Positions 54,024 to 62,126 of a stretch of DNA of 64,000 nt are shown here, one piece after another. The notes beneath the pieces were generated by a model, which was not told the origin of the DNA, made no database searches, and worked only from the letters and a program-made list of their open reading frames with translations. The DNA is taken from the NCBI RefSeq assembly GCF_006715025.1, contig NZ_VFMK01000001.1, positions 1,426,001 through 1,490,000 on the forward strand. The letters run 5' to 3'. The stretch is from Serratia fonticola (GTDB lineage Bacteria > Pseudomonadota > Gammaproteobacteria > Enterobacterales > Enterobacteriaceae). The first letter of the stretch is position 1. Every line of letters begins with the position of its first letter. The position numbers and the translations under genes were made by a program.

Positions 54024-54923
54024 GTGCAACAGCAAGAGAGTGCGCTGATTGAGCAATTCCTGGATGCGCTGTGGCTTGAGCGCAATCTGGCAGAGAATAC
54101 GTTGGCCTCCTATCGGCTTGACTTGCAGGCGCTGGCAGGCTGGCTGGCAAATAACCATAGCAGCCTGTTACAGGCCCAGGCGCTCGATCTGCAGGCTTTT
54201 CTCGCTGAGCGGGTTGAAGGGGGTTATAAAGCGACCAGCTCCGCCCGGTTGTTAAGTGCGATGCGTCGCCTGTTCCAATACTTCAACCGTGAAAAGCTGC
54301 GTGCGGACGATCCGACCGCCTTGCTGGCTTCTCCCAAGTTACCGCAACGGTTGCCAAAAGATTTAAGCGAAGCCCAAGTTGAAGCCTTGCTGCAGGCACC
54401 CTGTGTCGATCAGCCGCTAGAGCTGCGTGATAAGGCAATGCTTGAAGTGTTGTATGCCACCGGCCTGCGCGTTTCGGAGCTGGTGGGGTTGAGCATCAGT
54501 GATGTCAGCCTGCGCCAAGGGGTAGTACGGGTGATTGGTAAAGGCAACAAAGAGCGCTTGGTACCATTGGGCGAAGAGGCGGTGTACTGGATCGAAAATT
54601 ATCTGGAGCATGGCAGGCCGTGGATGTTGAACGGCCAGGCTCTGGATGTGTTGTTTCCCAGCAACCGTGGCCAGCAAATGACCCGCCAGACATTCTGGCA
54701 TCGCATCAAACACTATGCGATCCTAGCCGGTATTGACAGCGAGCGGCTGTCTCCGCACGTGCTACGCCACGCGTTCGCCACCCATTTACTGAACCATGGG
54801 GCCGATCTTCGTGTCGTACAGATGTTATTGGGGCATAGTGACCTCTCTACCACGCAAATTTATACACATGTAGCCACTGAACGATTGAAGCAGCTACATC
54901 AACAGCATCACCCGCGCGCCTGA
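54024..54923 (+). CDS. xerD: Site-specific tyrosine recombinase XerD
   Basis: A 299-residue XerD (E. coli 298) that resolves chromosome dimers at dif with XerC and FtsK. The catalytic Arg is in ATGLRVSELV, His/Arg in SPHVLRHAFATHLL, a His in LGHSDLSTTQ and the nucleophile Tyr in IYTHVA. The start is GTG with AGAGAGG upstream. It runs directly into dsbC and recJ, as in E. coli. Confidence 0.96.
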   Translation: MQQQESALIEQFLDALWLERNLAENTLASYRLDLQALAGWLANNHSSLLQAQALDLQAFLAERVEGGYKATSSARLLSAMRRLFQYFNREKLRADDPTALLASPKLPQRLPKDLSEAQVEALLQAPCVDQPLELRDKAMLEVLYATGLRVSELVGLSISDVSLRQGVVRVIGKGNKERLVPLGEEAVYWIENYLEHGRPWMLNGQALDVLFPSNRGQQMTRQTFWHRIKHYAILAGIDSERLSPHVLRHAFATHLLNHGADLRVVQMLLGHSDLSTTQIYTHVATERLKQLHQQHHPRA

Positions 54924-54950
54924 AGCGTAGGGATCGAAAGGATTGGAACA

Positions 54951-55664
54951 ATGAAAAAAGGTTTAATGCTGCTCTCCTTGCTGGTGGCCTCGGCCATCGG
55001 TACGGCTCATGCTGACGATGCAGCGATTCAGAAAGCACTCGCTAGCCTGGGTATCAAGCAAGCTGACGTGCAACCTTCACCAGTGGCGGGTTTGAAAACC
55101 GTATTGACCGAAGGCGGTACGCTGTATGTAACGGAAGATGGCAAGCACGTTTTACAGGGCCCCCTGTATGATGTCAGCGGCAAGGAACCGATCAACGTGA
55201 CCAACCAGCTATTGATGACCCGGTTGGAGGCGCTGAGTGACCAGATGATCGTCTACAAAGCGGCGAAGGAAAAACACGTGATTACCGTGTTTACCGACAT
55301 CACCTGTGGCTATTGCCACAAACTGCATCAGCAGATGAAAGAGTATAACGATCTGGGGATCACCGTGCGCTATCTGGCGTTCCCGCGCCAGGGGCTGGAC
55401 TCTCAGGCAGAAAAAGACATGCAGTCGATCTGGTGTACCGCCGACAAGGCCAAGGCCTTTGATGCGGCCGTCAAGGGTGACCCAGTGTCTCCGGCAACCT
55501 GTAAAACCGACATTAGCAAACATTATGCATTGGGTGTGCAGTTTGGCATTCAAGGCACACCGGCCATTATTCTGGACAACGGGATGCTGATCCCTGGCTA
55601 TCAGGGCCCGAAAGAGATGGCCGCCATGCTGGATGCTCGTGCAGCCTTAGCAGCAAAGAAATAA
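54951..55664 (+). CDS. dsbC: Periplasmic disulfide isomerase DsbC
   Basis: A 237-residue thiol:disulfide isomerase. The signal peptide MKKGLMLLSLLVASAIGTAHA is followed by an N-terminal dimerisation domain and a thioredoxin domain with the active site CGYC (in FTDITCGYCHKLH) and the cis-Pro loop GIQGTPAII. It corrects mis-paired disulfides and is kept reduced by DsbD. It lies 27 nt behind xerD and 6 nt before recJ. Confidence 0.96.
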   Translation: MKKGLMLLSLLVASAIGTAHADDAAIQKALASLGIKQADVQPSPVAGLKTVLTEGGTLYVTEDGKHVLQGPLYDVSGKEPINVTNQLLMTRLEALSDQMIVYKAAKEKHVITVFTDITCGYCHKLHQQMKEYNDLGITVRYLAFPRQGLDSQAEKDMQSIWCTADKAKAFDAAVKGDPVSPATCKTDISKHYALGVQFGIQGTPAIILDNGMLIPGYQGPKEMAAMLDARAALAAKK

Positions 55665-55670
55665 GTCGCA

Positions 55671-57404
55671 GTGAGAATCAAAACTCAATTACGCCGCCGT
55701 GAGGCGGCAGATTGCAGCCATTTGCCCGCGAGTCTGCCTCCGCTGTTGCGCCGTTTATACGCGCAGCGCGGTGTTCAGGGCGAACAGGAACTGGAACGTA
55801 GCGTCAAAGGCATGCTGCCTTGGCAGCAGTTGGAGGGTATTGAGACCGCGGTCGCCCTATTGCAGCAGGCATTGGCCGATCGCCGCCGTATTATGGTGGT
55901 GGGGGATTTCGATGCCGATGGTGCCACCAGTACCGCGCTCACGGTTTTGGCCCTGCGTAGCATGGGCGGTAGTGCAGTCGACTATCTGGTGCCCAATCGT
56001 TTTGAAGATGGCTATGGCCTGAGCCCGGAGGTGGTGGAGCAAGCCGCTGCGCGTGGTGCAGAGCTGATCGTCACGGTTGATAACGGCATCTCCTCCCATG
56101 CTGGCGTTGACGCAGCGCATGTCAAAGGGATACAGGTGTTGGTCACCGACCACCACCTGCCTGGCGAAACGCTGCCCGCGGCGGAGGCGATCGTTAACCC
56201 GAACCTGCATGGCTGTGATTTTCCGTCCAAATCCCTGGCCGGTGTTGGCGTAGCCTTTTATCTGATGTTGGCGCTGCGGGCCAAACTGCGTGACAGTGGT
56301 TGGTTTGAACAACGCGCCTTGGCAATGCCCAACCTGGCAGAACTGTTGGATCTGGTGGCGTTGGGCACGGTTGCGGATGTGGTGCCGTTGGATGCCAACA
56401 ACCGTATTCTGGTGTATCAGGGGCTGAATCGTATTCGTGCGGGCAAGTGTCGGCCGGGTATTCGCGCCTTGTTGGAAGTTGCCAATCGTGATGCGCGCCA
56501 ACTGGCAGCCAACGATCTCGGTTTTGCTCTTGGTCCACGGCTGAATGCCGCCGGGCGGTTGGATGATATGTCAATCGGTGTCGCGTTGCTGCTGAGTGAC
56601 GATATTGCCCAGGCACGTATGCTGGCTAACGATCTTGATGCCCTTAACCTGACCCGGCGGGAAATAGAGCAGGGGATGCAGGTGGAAGCGCTGGAACTGT
56701 GCGATAAGTTGGAGCGTAGCACTACCGCCTTGCCTTATGGGTTGGCGATGTACCATCCAGAATGGCATCAGGGCGTGGTGGGTATCTTGGCTTCACGCAT
56801 CAAAGAGCGTTTTCACCGCCCGGTGATTGCCTTTGCGCCTGCGGGTGACGGCATCTTGAAAGGCTCCGGGCGTTCCGTGCCCGGTTTGCATATGCGCGAT
56901 GCGCTAGAGCGGCTCGATACCCTGAACCCTGGGTTGATGATGAAGTTTGGTGGCCATGCCATGGCAGCGGGGCTGTCGCTGGAGGAGGCCAAATTTGATG
57001 AATTCCGCCAGCGTTTTGGCGATCTGGTTGGCGAATGGCTCGATCCGGCCATGCTGGAGGGGGTGATTTGGTCAGATGGCGAATTGATGATGCCGGAGCT
57101 GACCTTGGCAACCGCAGAGTTACTGCGTGAAGGCGGGCCTTGGGGGCAGGCATTTCCGGAGCCGACCTTCGATGGCAAATTCCGCATCCTGCAACAGCGG
57201 CTGGTGGGTGAGAAACACCTGAAGCTGATGGTGGAACCGCTTGGCGGTGGCCCGTTGCTGGATGGTATCGCCTTCAATGTTGATACGACACAGTGGCCTG
57301 ACAGCAGCATCAAAGAGGTGGAAATAGTCTACAAGCTGGATGTGAATGAGTTCCGTGGCAACCGCAATGTGCAGTTGCTGATCCAGCATCTCTGGCCGCG
57401 TTAA
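55671..57404 (+). CDS. recJ: Single-stranded-DNA 5'-3' exonuclease RecJ
   Basis: A 577-residue RecJ, the E. coli length, acting in RecF recombination, base excision and mismatch repair. The DHH phosphoesterase motifs are GDFDADG (78-84), TVDNGIS and TDHHLPGE (Asp160-His161-His162), followed by the DHHA1 motif KFGGHAMAAGL. The start is GTG, 6 nt after dsbC. A terminator follows, so prfB is not tightly linked to it. Confidence 0.96.
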   Translation: MRIKTQLRRREAADCSHLPASLPPLLRRLYAQRGVQGEQELERSVKGMLPWQQLEGIETAVALLQQALADRRRIMVVGDFDADGATSTALTVLALRSMGGSAVDYLVPNRFEDGYGLSPEVVEQAAARGAELIVTVDNGISSHAGVDAAHVKGIQVLVTDHHLPGETLPAAEAIVNPNLHGCDFPSKSLAGVGVAFYLMLALRAKLRDSGWFEQRALAMPNLAELLDLVALGTVADVVPLDANNRILVYQGLNRIRAGKCRPGIRALLEVANRDARQLAANDLGFALGPRLNAAGRLDDMSIGVALLLSDDIAQARMLANDLDALNLTRREIEQGMQVEALELCDKLERSTTALPYGLAMYHPEWHQGVVGILASRIKERFHRPVIAFAPAGDGILKGSGRSVPGLHMRDALERLDTLNPGLMMKFGGHAMAAGLSLEEAKFDEFRQRFGDLVGEWLDPAMLEGVIWSDGELMMPELTLATAELLREGGPWGQAFPEPTFDGKFRILQQRLVGEKHLKLMVEPLGGGPLLDGIAFNVDTTQWPDSSIKEVEIVYKLDVNEFRGNRNVQLLIQHLWPR

Positions 57405-57414
57405 TCTGTTTACC

Positions 57415-57434
57415 AGGGCACCTGCGGGTGCCTT
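57415..57434 (+). terminator. Hairpin after recJ
   Basis: GGGCACC and GGTGCC(T) pair across TGCG, 10 nt after the recJ stop. Few T residues follow. Confidence 0.65.
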
Positions 57435-57627
57435 GATCGTTAGCCCCGCAAGCGTTTATTCACCTACGCTACCCTCTTTGCCGGGGGGATGGATGCCTTT
57501 ACTTATCCTGTGCGCTGATGAACCTCACCCGCGGGTCTATGCAGCGCTGTTCAAATTGGTTGCCGCCTGCCTGTAACTGCAAGTGTCTTGGGTATATAAA
57601 CTGGTCGCTGGATCCGCTAGAATTACC

Positions 57628-57740
57628 GGTTTCATACTCGTCATACTTCAAATTGCAGGTATGTGGGCTTTTCTCGCTCATCCCGGTCACTTACTTCAGT
57701 AAGCGCCAAGGGATTCGCCGCCTTCCCGCAACTCGAATGA
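57628..57740. repeat. Dispersed repeat copy between recJ and prfB
   Basis: The copy has arm CTCGTCATACTTCAAATTGCAGG, a centre TCCCGGTCACTTACTTCAGTAAGC, and right arm CCCGCAACTCGAATGATTGAG. A separate GGGTATATAA fragment lies at 57589. The 393-nt recJ-prfB space holds no gene. Confidence 0.6.
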
Positions 57741-57797
57741 TTGAGAGTAAAGTGGCATTTCGCCATCGACGACATCAACGTAAGAACGCTAAAAATC

Positions 57798-58896
57798 ATG
57801 TTTGAAATTAATCCGGTAAAAAACCGCATTCAGGATCTGTCCGAGCGGACTGCCGTTCTCAGGGGGTATCTTTGACTATGATGCCAAGCAAGAACGCTTA
57901 GAAGAAGTTAACGCCGAGCTGGAACAGCCGGACGTGTGGAACGAACCTGAACGTGCACAGGCTCTGGGCAAAGAACGCTCGGCGCTGGAAGCTATCGTCG
58001 AAACCATCGATCAACTGGAACAGGGCTGTGAAGACGTCTCCGGCCTGCTGGAACTGGCGGTCGAGGCGGATGACGAAGAAACCTTTAATGAAGCGGTGGT
58101 TGAGCTTGATCAACTGAGCGCCAAGCTTGAACAACTAGAATTCCGTCGTATGTTCTCTGGTGAATACGACAGCGCGGATTGCTACCTGGATATCCAGGCG
58201 GGTTCTGGCGGCACCGAAGCGCAGGACTGGGCCAGCATGCTGCTGCGTATGTACCTGCGTTGGGCGGAAGCTAAAGGTTTCAAAACAGAAGTGATTGAAG
58301 AATCCGACGGCGACGTCGCGGGCCTGAAATCGGCCACCATCAAGATTATCGGCGACTATGCGTTTGGCTGGTTGCGTACTGAAACCGGCGTACATCGCCT
58401 GGTACGCAAGAGCCCATTCGACTCCGGCGGTCGCCGTCATACCTCCTTCAGTTCCGTGTTTATCTATCCGGAAGTGGATGACGATATCGATATCGAAATC
58501 AACCCGGCCGATCTGCGCATTGACGTTTACCGTGCCTCTGGCGCGGGTGGTCAGCACGTAAACAAAACCGAGTCGGCGGTGCGTATTACCCACCTGCCAA
58601 CCAACATTGTGGTGCAGTGCCAGAACGATCGCTCTCAGCATAAGAACAAGGATCAGGCATTCAAACAGCTGCGCGCCAAGCTGTATGAATATGAGATGCA
58701 AAAGAAAAATGCTGATAAGCAAACGCTGGAAGACAGTAAATCCGATATCGGCTGGGGTAGCCAGATCCGTTCTTACGTGCTGGATGATTCCCGCATCAAG
58801 GATTTGCGCACCAGCGTAGAGACACGTAATACGCAGGCCGTACTCGATGGCGACCTGGATAAATTCATTGAGGCAAGTTTGAAAGCCGGGTTATGA
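57798..58896 (+). CDS. prfB: Peptide chain release factor 2, programmed +1 frameshift
   Basis: RF2, which ends translation at UGA and UAA. The gene is read as 57798-57872 joined to 57874-58896, giving 365 residues, the E. coli length. Codon 25 is CTT and codon 26 is an in-frame TGA; ribosomes must shift +1. The second frame holds the anticodon-like SPF motif (RKSPFDSGGRRH) and the catalytic GGQ at 250-252. Residue 246 is alanine, the form found in most bacteria instead of the threonine of E. coli K-12. It lies 9 nt before lysS and is surely cotranscribed. Confidence 0.97.
57861..57876 (+). promoter_or_regulatory. RF2 programmed frameshift signal
   Basis: AGGGGG acts as an internal Shine-Dalgarno 3 nt before CTT-TGA-C (57870-57876), the standard arrangement by which low RF2 levels promote slippage of the CTT-bound tRNA and autoregulate prfB. 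Confidence 0.95.
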
Positions 58897-58905
58897 GGAA
58901 CAGAA

Positions 58906-60423
58906 ATGTCTGAGCAACAAGCACAAGGCGCCGAACAGGCGTTGGATCTCAACAACGAGCTGCAGTCACGCCGTGAAAAACTGGCCGCGCTGCGCGAGAA
59001 CGGCATTGCGTTCCCGAATGATTTCCGTCGTGACAGCACGTCCGACCAACTGCACGCAGAATACGGCAGCAAAGAGAACGAAGAGCTGGAGTCACTGGGT
59101 ATTGAAGTGACCGTTGCTGGCCGTATGATGACCCGCCGTATCATGGGGAAAGCCTCTTTCGTTACGTTGCAGGATGTGGGTGGTCGCATTCAGCTGTACG
59201 TTGCACGCGACGATCTGGCAGAAGGTGTTTACAACGAGCAGTTCAAGAAGTGGGACCTGGGTGATATCCTCGGGGCACGCGGTAAGCTGTTCAAGACCAA
59301 GACCGGCGAGTTGTCTATTCACTGTACCGAACTGCGTTTGCTGACTAAAGCACTGCGTCCGTTGCCAGACAAGTTCCACGGCCTGGCCGATCAGGAAACC
59401 CGTTATCGTCAACGTTATCTGGATCTGATTGCCAACGAGGAATCCCGTAACACCTTCAAGATCCGTTCTAAGGTGATGGCGGCGATCCGTAATTTCATGG
59501 TGGGTCGTGGCTTTATGGAAGTCGAAACCCCCATGATGCAGGTGATCCCTGGCGGCGCCTCTGCCCGTCCGTTCGTCACCCACCACAATGCGCTGGATAT
59601 CGACATGTACCTGCGTATTGCGCCAGAACTGTATCTGAAGCGCCTGGTGGTCGGCGGCTTCGAGCGCGTGTTCGAAATCAACCGTAACTTCCGTAACGAA
59701 GGCGTTTCTCCGCGCCATAACCCTGAGTTCACCATGATGGAACTCTATATGGCGTATGCGGATTACAAAGACCTGATCGAACTGACTGAATCCCTGTTCC
59801 GCACGCTGGCGCAGGATGTGCTGGGCGACGCCAAGGTACCTTATGGTGATGAGGTGTTCGACTTTGGCAAGCCGTTTGAAAAGCTGACCATGCGCGAAGC
59901 CATCAAGAAATATCGTCCAGAAACCAATATGGACGATCTGAACGATATGGCTAAAGCCGTAGCGATTGCTGAGTCCATTGGTATCAAGGTAGAGAAGAGC
60001 TGGGGACTGGGCCGTGTCGTCACCGAGATCTTCGAAGAGACGGCAGAAAGCCATCTGATTCAGCCAACCTTCATTACCGAATACCCGGCAGAGGTTTCTC
60101 CGCTGGCACGCCGTAACGACGTGAACCCGGAAATTACCGATCGCTTCGAGTTCTTCATTGGCGGCCGTGAAATCGGTAACGGTTTCTCTGAGCTGAACGA
60201 TGCAGAAGATCAGGCTCAGCGCTTTGCTGACCAGGTTGCAGCTAAAGATGCGGGCGATGACGAAGCGATGTTCTACGACGAAGACTACGTCACCGCACTG
60301 GAACATGGCTTGCCACCTACCGCAGGTTTGGGTATCGGTATCGACCGTATGGTGATGCTGTTGACCAACAGTCACACCATTCGTGACGTGATCCTGTTCC
60401 CGGCGATGCGCCCGAGTAAGTAA
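58906..60423 (+). CDS. lysS: Lysyl-tRNA synthetase (class II)
   Basis: A 505-residue class II LysRS (E. coli LysS 505). An N-terminal OB-fold domain (about 65-145) binds the anticodon; the catalytic core has motif 2 NFRNEGVSPRHNPEFTMME and motif 3 GLGIGIDRMVML. It charges tRNA-Lys. Second gene of prfB-lysS, followed by a strong terminator and tRNA-Gly. Confidence 0.98.
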   Translation: MSEQQAQGAEQALDLNNELQSRREKLAALRENGIAFPNDFRRDSTSDQLHAEYGSKENEELESLGIEVTVAGRMMTRRIMGKASFVTLQDVGGRIQLYVARDDLAEGVYNEQFKKWDLGDILGARGKLFKTKTGELSIHCTELRLLTKALRPLPDKFHGLADQETRYRQRYLDLIANEESRNTFKIRSKVMAAIRNFMVGRGFMEVETPMMQVIPGGASARPFVTHHNALDIDMYLRIAPELYLKRLVVGGFERVFEINRNFRNEGVSPRHNPEFTMMELYMAYADYKDLIELTESLFRTLAQDVLGDAKVPYGDEVFDFGKPFEKLTMREAIKKYRPETNMDDLNDMAKAVAIAESIGIKVEKSWGLGRVVTEIFEETAESHLIQPTFITEYPAEVSPLARRNDVNPEITDRFEFFIGGREIGNGFSELNDAEDQAQRFADQVAAKDAGDDEAMFYDEDYVTALEHGLPPTAGLGIGIDRMVMLLTNSHTIRDVILFPAMRPSK

Positions 60424-60440
60424 CGTTAGGTGAATGATTA

Positions 60441-60472
60441 AACCGGTGCAGATAATAGCGCCGGTTTTTTTT
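60441..60472 (+). terminator. Terminator after lysS
   Basis: AACCGGTGC and GCGCCGGTT form a stem (one G-T pair) followed by eight T residues. Confidence 0.9.
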
Positions 60473-60534
60473 CGCCTATGATAGGGGATTGCTGCTAACC
60501 GCTTAAAACATCGGCAGTTATGCGCGTTCTCTGC

Positions 60535-60562
60535 TTGCTCGACGCGTATAACCGGTTATAAT
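60535..60562 (+). promoter_or_regulatory. Promoter of tRNA-Gly
   Basis: TTGCTC (-35, 60535-60540) and TATAAT (-10, 60557-60562) with 16-nt spacing, ending 17 nt before the tRNA 5' end. Confidence 0.75.
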
Positions 60563-60579
60563 GCCAATCGCACACCTAA

Positions 60580-60653
60580 GCGGGTGTAGTTCAATGGTAG
60601 AACGGCAGCTTCCCAAGCTGCATACGAGGGTTCGATTCCCTTCACCCGCTCCA
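60580..60653 (+). tRNA. glyU: tRNA-Gly, anticodon CCC
   Basis: A 74-nt tRNA. Acceptor stem GCGGGTG/CACCCGC, D loop TTCAATGGTAGAA, anticodon stem GCAGC/GCTGC with loop TTCCCAA (anticodon CCC), T arm GAGGGTTCGATTCCCTT, and encoded CCA. It reads GGG codons and corresponds to E. coli glyU. Accessory genes follow on its 3' side. Confidence 0.96.
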
Positions 60654-61049
60654 AACTCAATCCTCCCCTGAAGTCTACTATGTCTTTTAAACGCTATGTT
60701 TGAAACTGAACCCGTATCAGGAATAATGCCCCCCATCTGTATATTTAAATACTCGGACCCAAACTGTCATAAGACTGACCGCTATATGACAAAATTGTCA
60801 GGGTTTTATATTCGTTAAGTTTTTTGAATACAGGTACAACTCGTTAATAATGCACTCTGGTTGTTCACCGAGGGGCATATTGTCTATGTCCAAAACCCCA
60901 TCATTTTTTTGTGGATCATCAGTCTGTAGGCCCGCAAACAGTGGGGTAAGATCCTGCTGTGCTTCGCCTCGTACGGCTACCAACTATGATTGTGTCTATG
61001 AACACCCTTCATGAGTGCGCGTTGAAGGGAATGCCTCTTTTATCGCGGC
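60654..61049. other. Intergenic region downstream of tRNA-Gly
   Basis: About 396 nt, AT-richer than the core. No convincing gene: one short minus-strand frame (60798-60983, 61 codons from TTG) could be a remnant but lacks a ribosome binding site. No integrase gene or clear repeat of the tRNA 3' end is seen here. Confidence 0.4.
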
Positions 61050-61901
61050 TTAAACATCAAGTTTGCGGCCAGTCAGCCATTCGACCATCGCTGGATCGCG
61101 GTGAGAGAAGAAGGCGCTGGTTGCGGTATCGAGCGCGGCAATTTGCAGCATATCTTCAGGGCTGAGTTCAAAATCGAGAATGTTGATGTTTTCTTCCATG
61201 CGTTCTTTGCGCACTGATTTCGCCAGCGAAACGATGCCTCGCTGGAAGATCCAACGCAGCACAACCTGGCCCACGCTTTTGCCGTACTTCTGACCCATTG
61301 CTGTTAACACGGGATGCTGGAACAAGCCATTCTTACCCTCGGCAAACGGAGCCCAGGCTTCCGGCTGAATACCACGGCTTTGATTCCATGGAACGGCATG
61401 CAGTTGCTGGTTGAAGGGGTTAACTTCAATCTGGTTTACCGCAGGGGGCACGTTGTTGAAGGCGATAAGGTCGGCCAATCTGTCAGGATGGAAGTTGCTG
61501 ACGCCAATGGCGCGAATTTTGCCTGCCTGTTGCAATTCCTCCATGGCACGCCAGGCACCGTGGACGTCGCCGTAAGGTTGGTGAATCAGATACAGGTCAA
61601 CGTAGTCCAGCTGCAGTCGATTCAGAGAGCGTTCGAACTGTGCCTTAGCGCCTTCGTAATGGGTATCCTGTAGCCAAAGTTTGGTTGTGACAAAAAGTTC
61701 GTTCCGTGCAATACCGGTCTGTTTCAGTGCGTTCCCGACCTGGGTTTCATTCTGGTAAGACGCGGCGGTATCAATCAGACGGTATCCCGTATCGATGGCA
61801 TCAATCACGGCTCTTTCGCATTCAGCGGCATCAGACATCTGAAACACACCAAAGCCCAGCAGGGGCATTTCAATACCGTTGTTCAGTTTTACAGTTTGCA
61901 T
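61050..61901 (-). CDS. Aldo/keto reductase
   Basis: A 283-residue AKR of the DkgA/DkgB-like group. The catalytic tetrad is present: Asp44 and Tyr49 (LIDTAASYQNE), Lys74 (VTTKLW) and His107 (YLIHQP). The NADPH-binding end includes SVRKERMEENINILDF. It would reduce carbonyls such as methylglyoxal or diketogluconates; the substrate is not defined. The start at 61901 has GGAGG 8 nt upstream; an extension to 61943 is not needed. Confidence 0.88.
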   Translation of the reverse strand: MQTVKLNNGIEMPLLGFGVFQMSDAAECERAVIDAIDTGYRLIDTAASYQNETQVGNALKQTGIARNELFVTTKLWLQDTHYEGAKAQFERSLNRLQLDYVDLYLIHQPYGDVHGAWRAMEELQQAGKIRAIGVSNFHPDRLADLIAFNNVPPAVNQIEVNPFNQQLHAVPWNQSRGIQPEAWAPFAEGKNGLFQHPVLTAMGQKYGKSVGQVVLRWIFQRGIVSLAKSVRKERMEENINILDFELSPEDMLQIAALDTATSAFFSHRDPAMVEWLTGRKLDV

Positions 61902-62023
61902 GACGTTATCCTCCAACCATTGTGGAAGAAAAGCATAACGCAAACTGATTTATTCGATTAGATGGGGTAATCAGCTAGGCTTTATTAGATGTGTTCATTA
62001 ATTTCTGGGGGGCTGATGGTCGA

Positions 62024-62042
62024 CTTTGTGCCAGAAGCGGAC
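62024..62042 (+). repeat. 19-bp direct repeat, left copy (islet boundary)
   Basis: CTTTGTGCCAGAAGCGGAC; the same 19 bp with one change (CTTC) recur at 63881-63899 in the same orientation. The pair brackets the AT-rich HNH nuclease gene. Confidence 0.7.
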
Positions 62043-62126
62043 CTTGCTTACATCGTGCTATGTTAGTTTACTGGGAGCTGGTCAATTGTATAATCTCTTC
62101 AATGAATTAGATTAAAGGCTTGCAAA

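Noticed and set aside
57571..57745. CRISPR-like or coding content in the recJ-prfB space
   Set aside because: There is no array of regularly spaced identical repeats; the palindromic arms belong to the dispersed repeat family. No CRISPR array was seen anywhere in the window.
59092..60375. 427-codon minus-strand frame opposite lysS
   Set aside because: Shadow of lysS; composition rich in His, Gln and Arg, no recognisable domain.
60798..60983. 61-codon minus-strand frame after tRNA-Gly with plausible amino-acid composition
   Set aside because: It starts at TTG directly after a stop, without a ribosome binding site or known relative; at most a gene remnant.
61050..61901. Aldo/keto reductase as cargo of the HNH islet
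   Set aside because: Its base composition resembles the host genes and it lies outside the 19-bp direct repeats.
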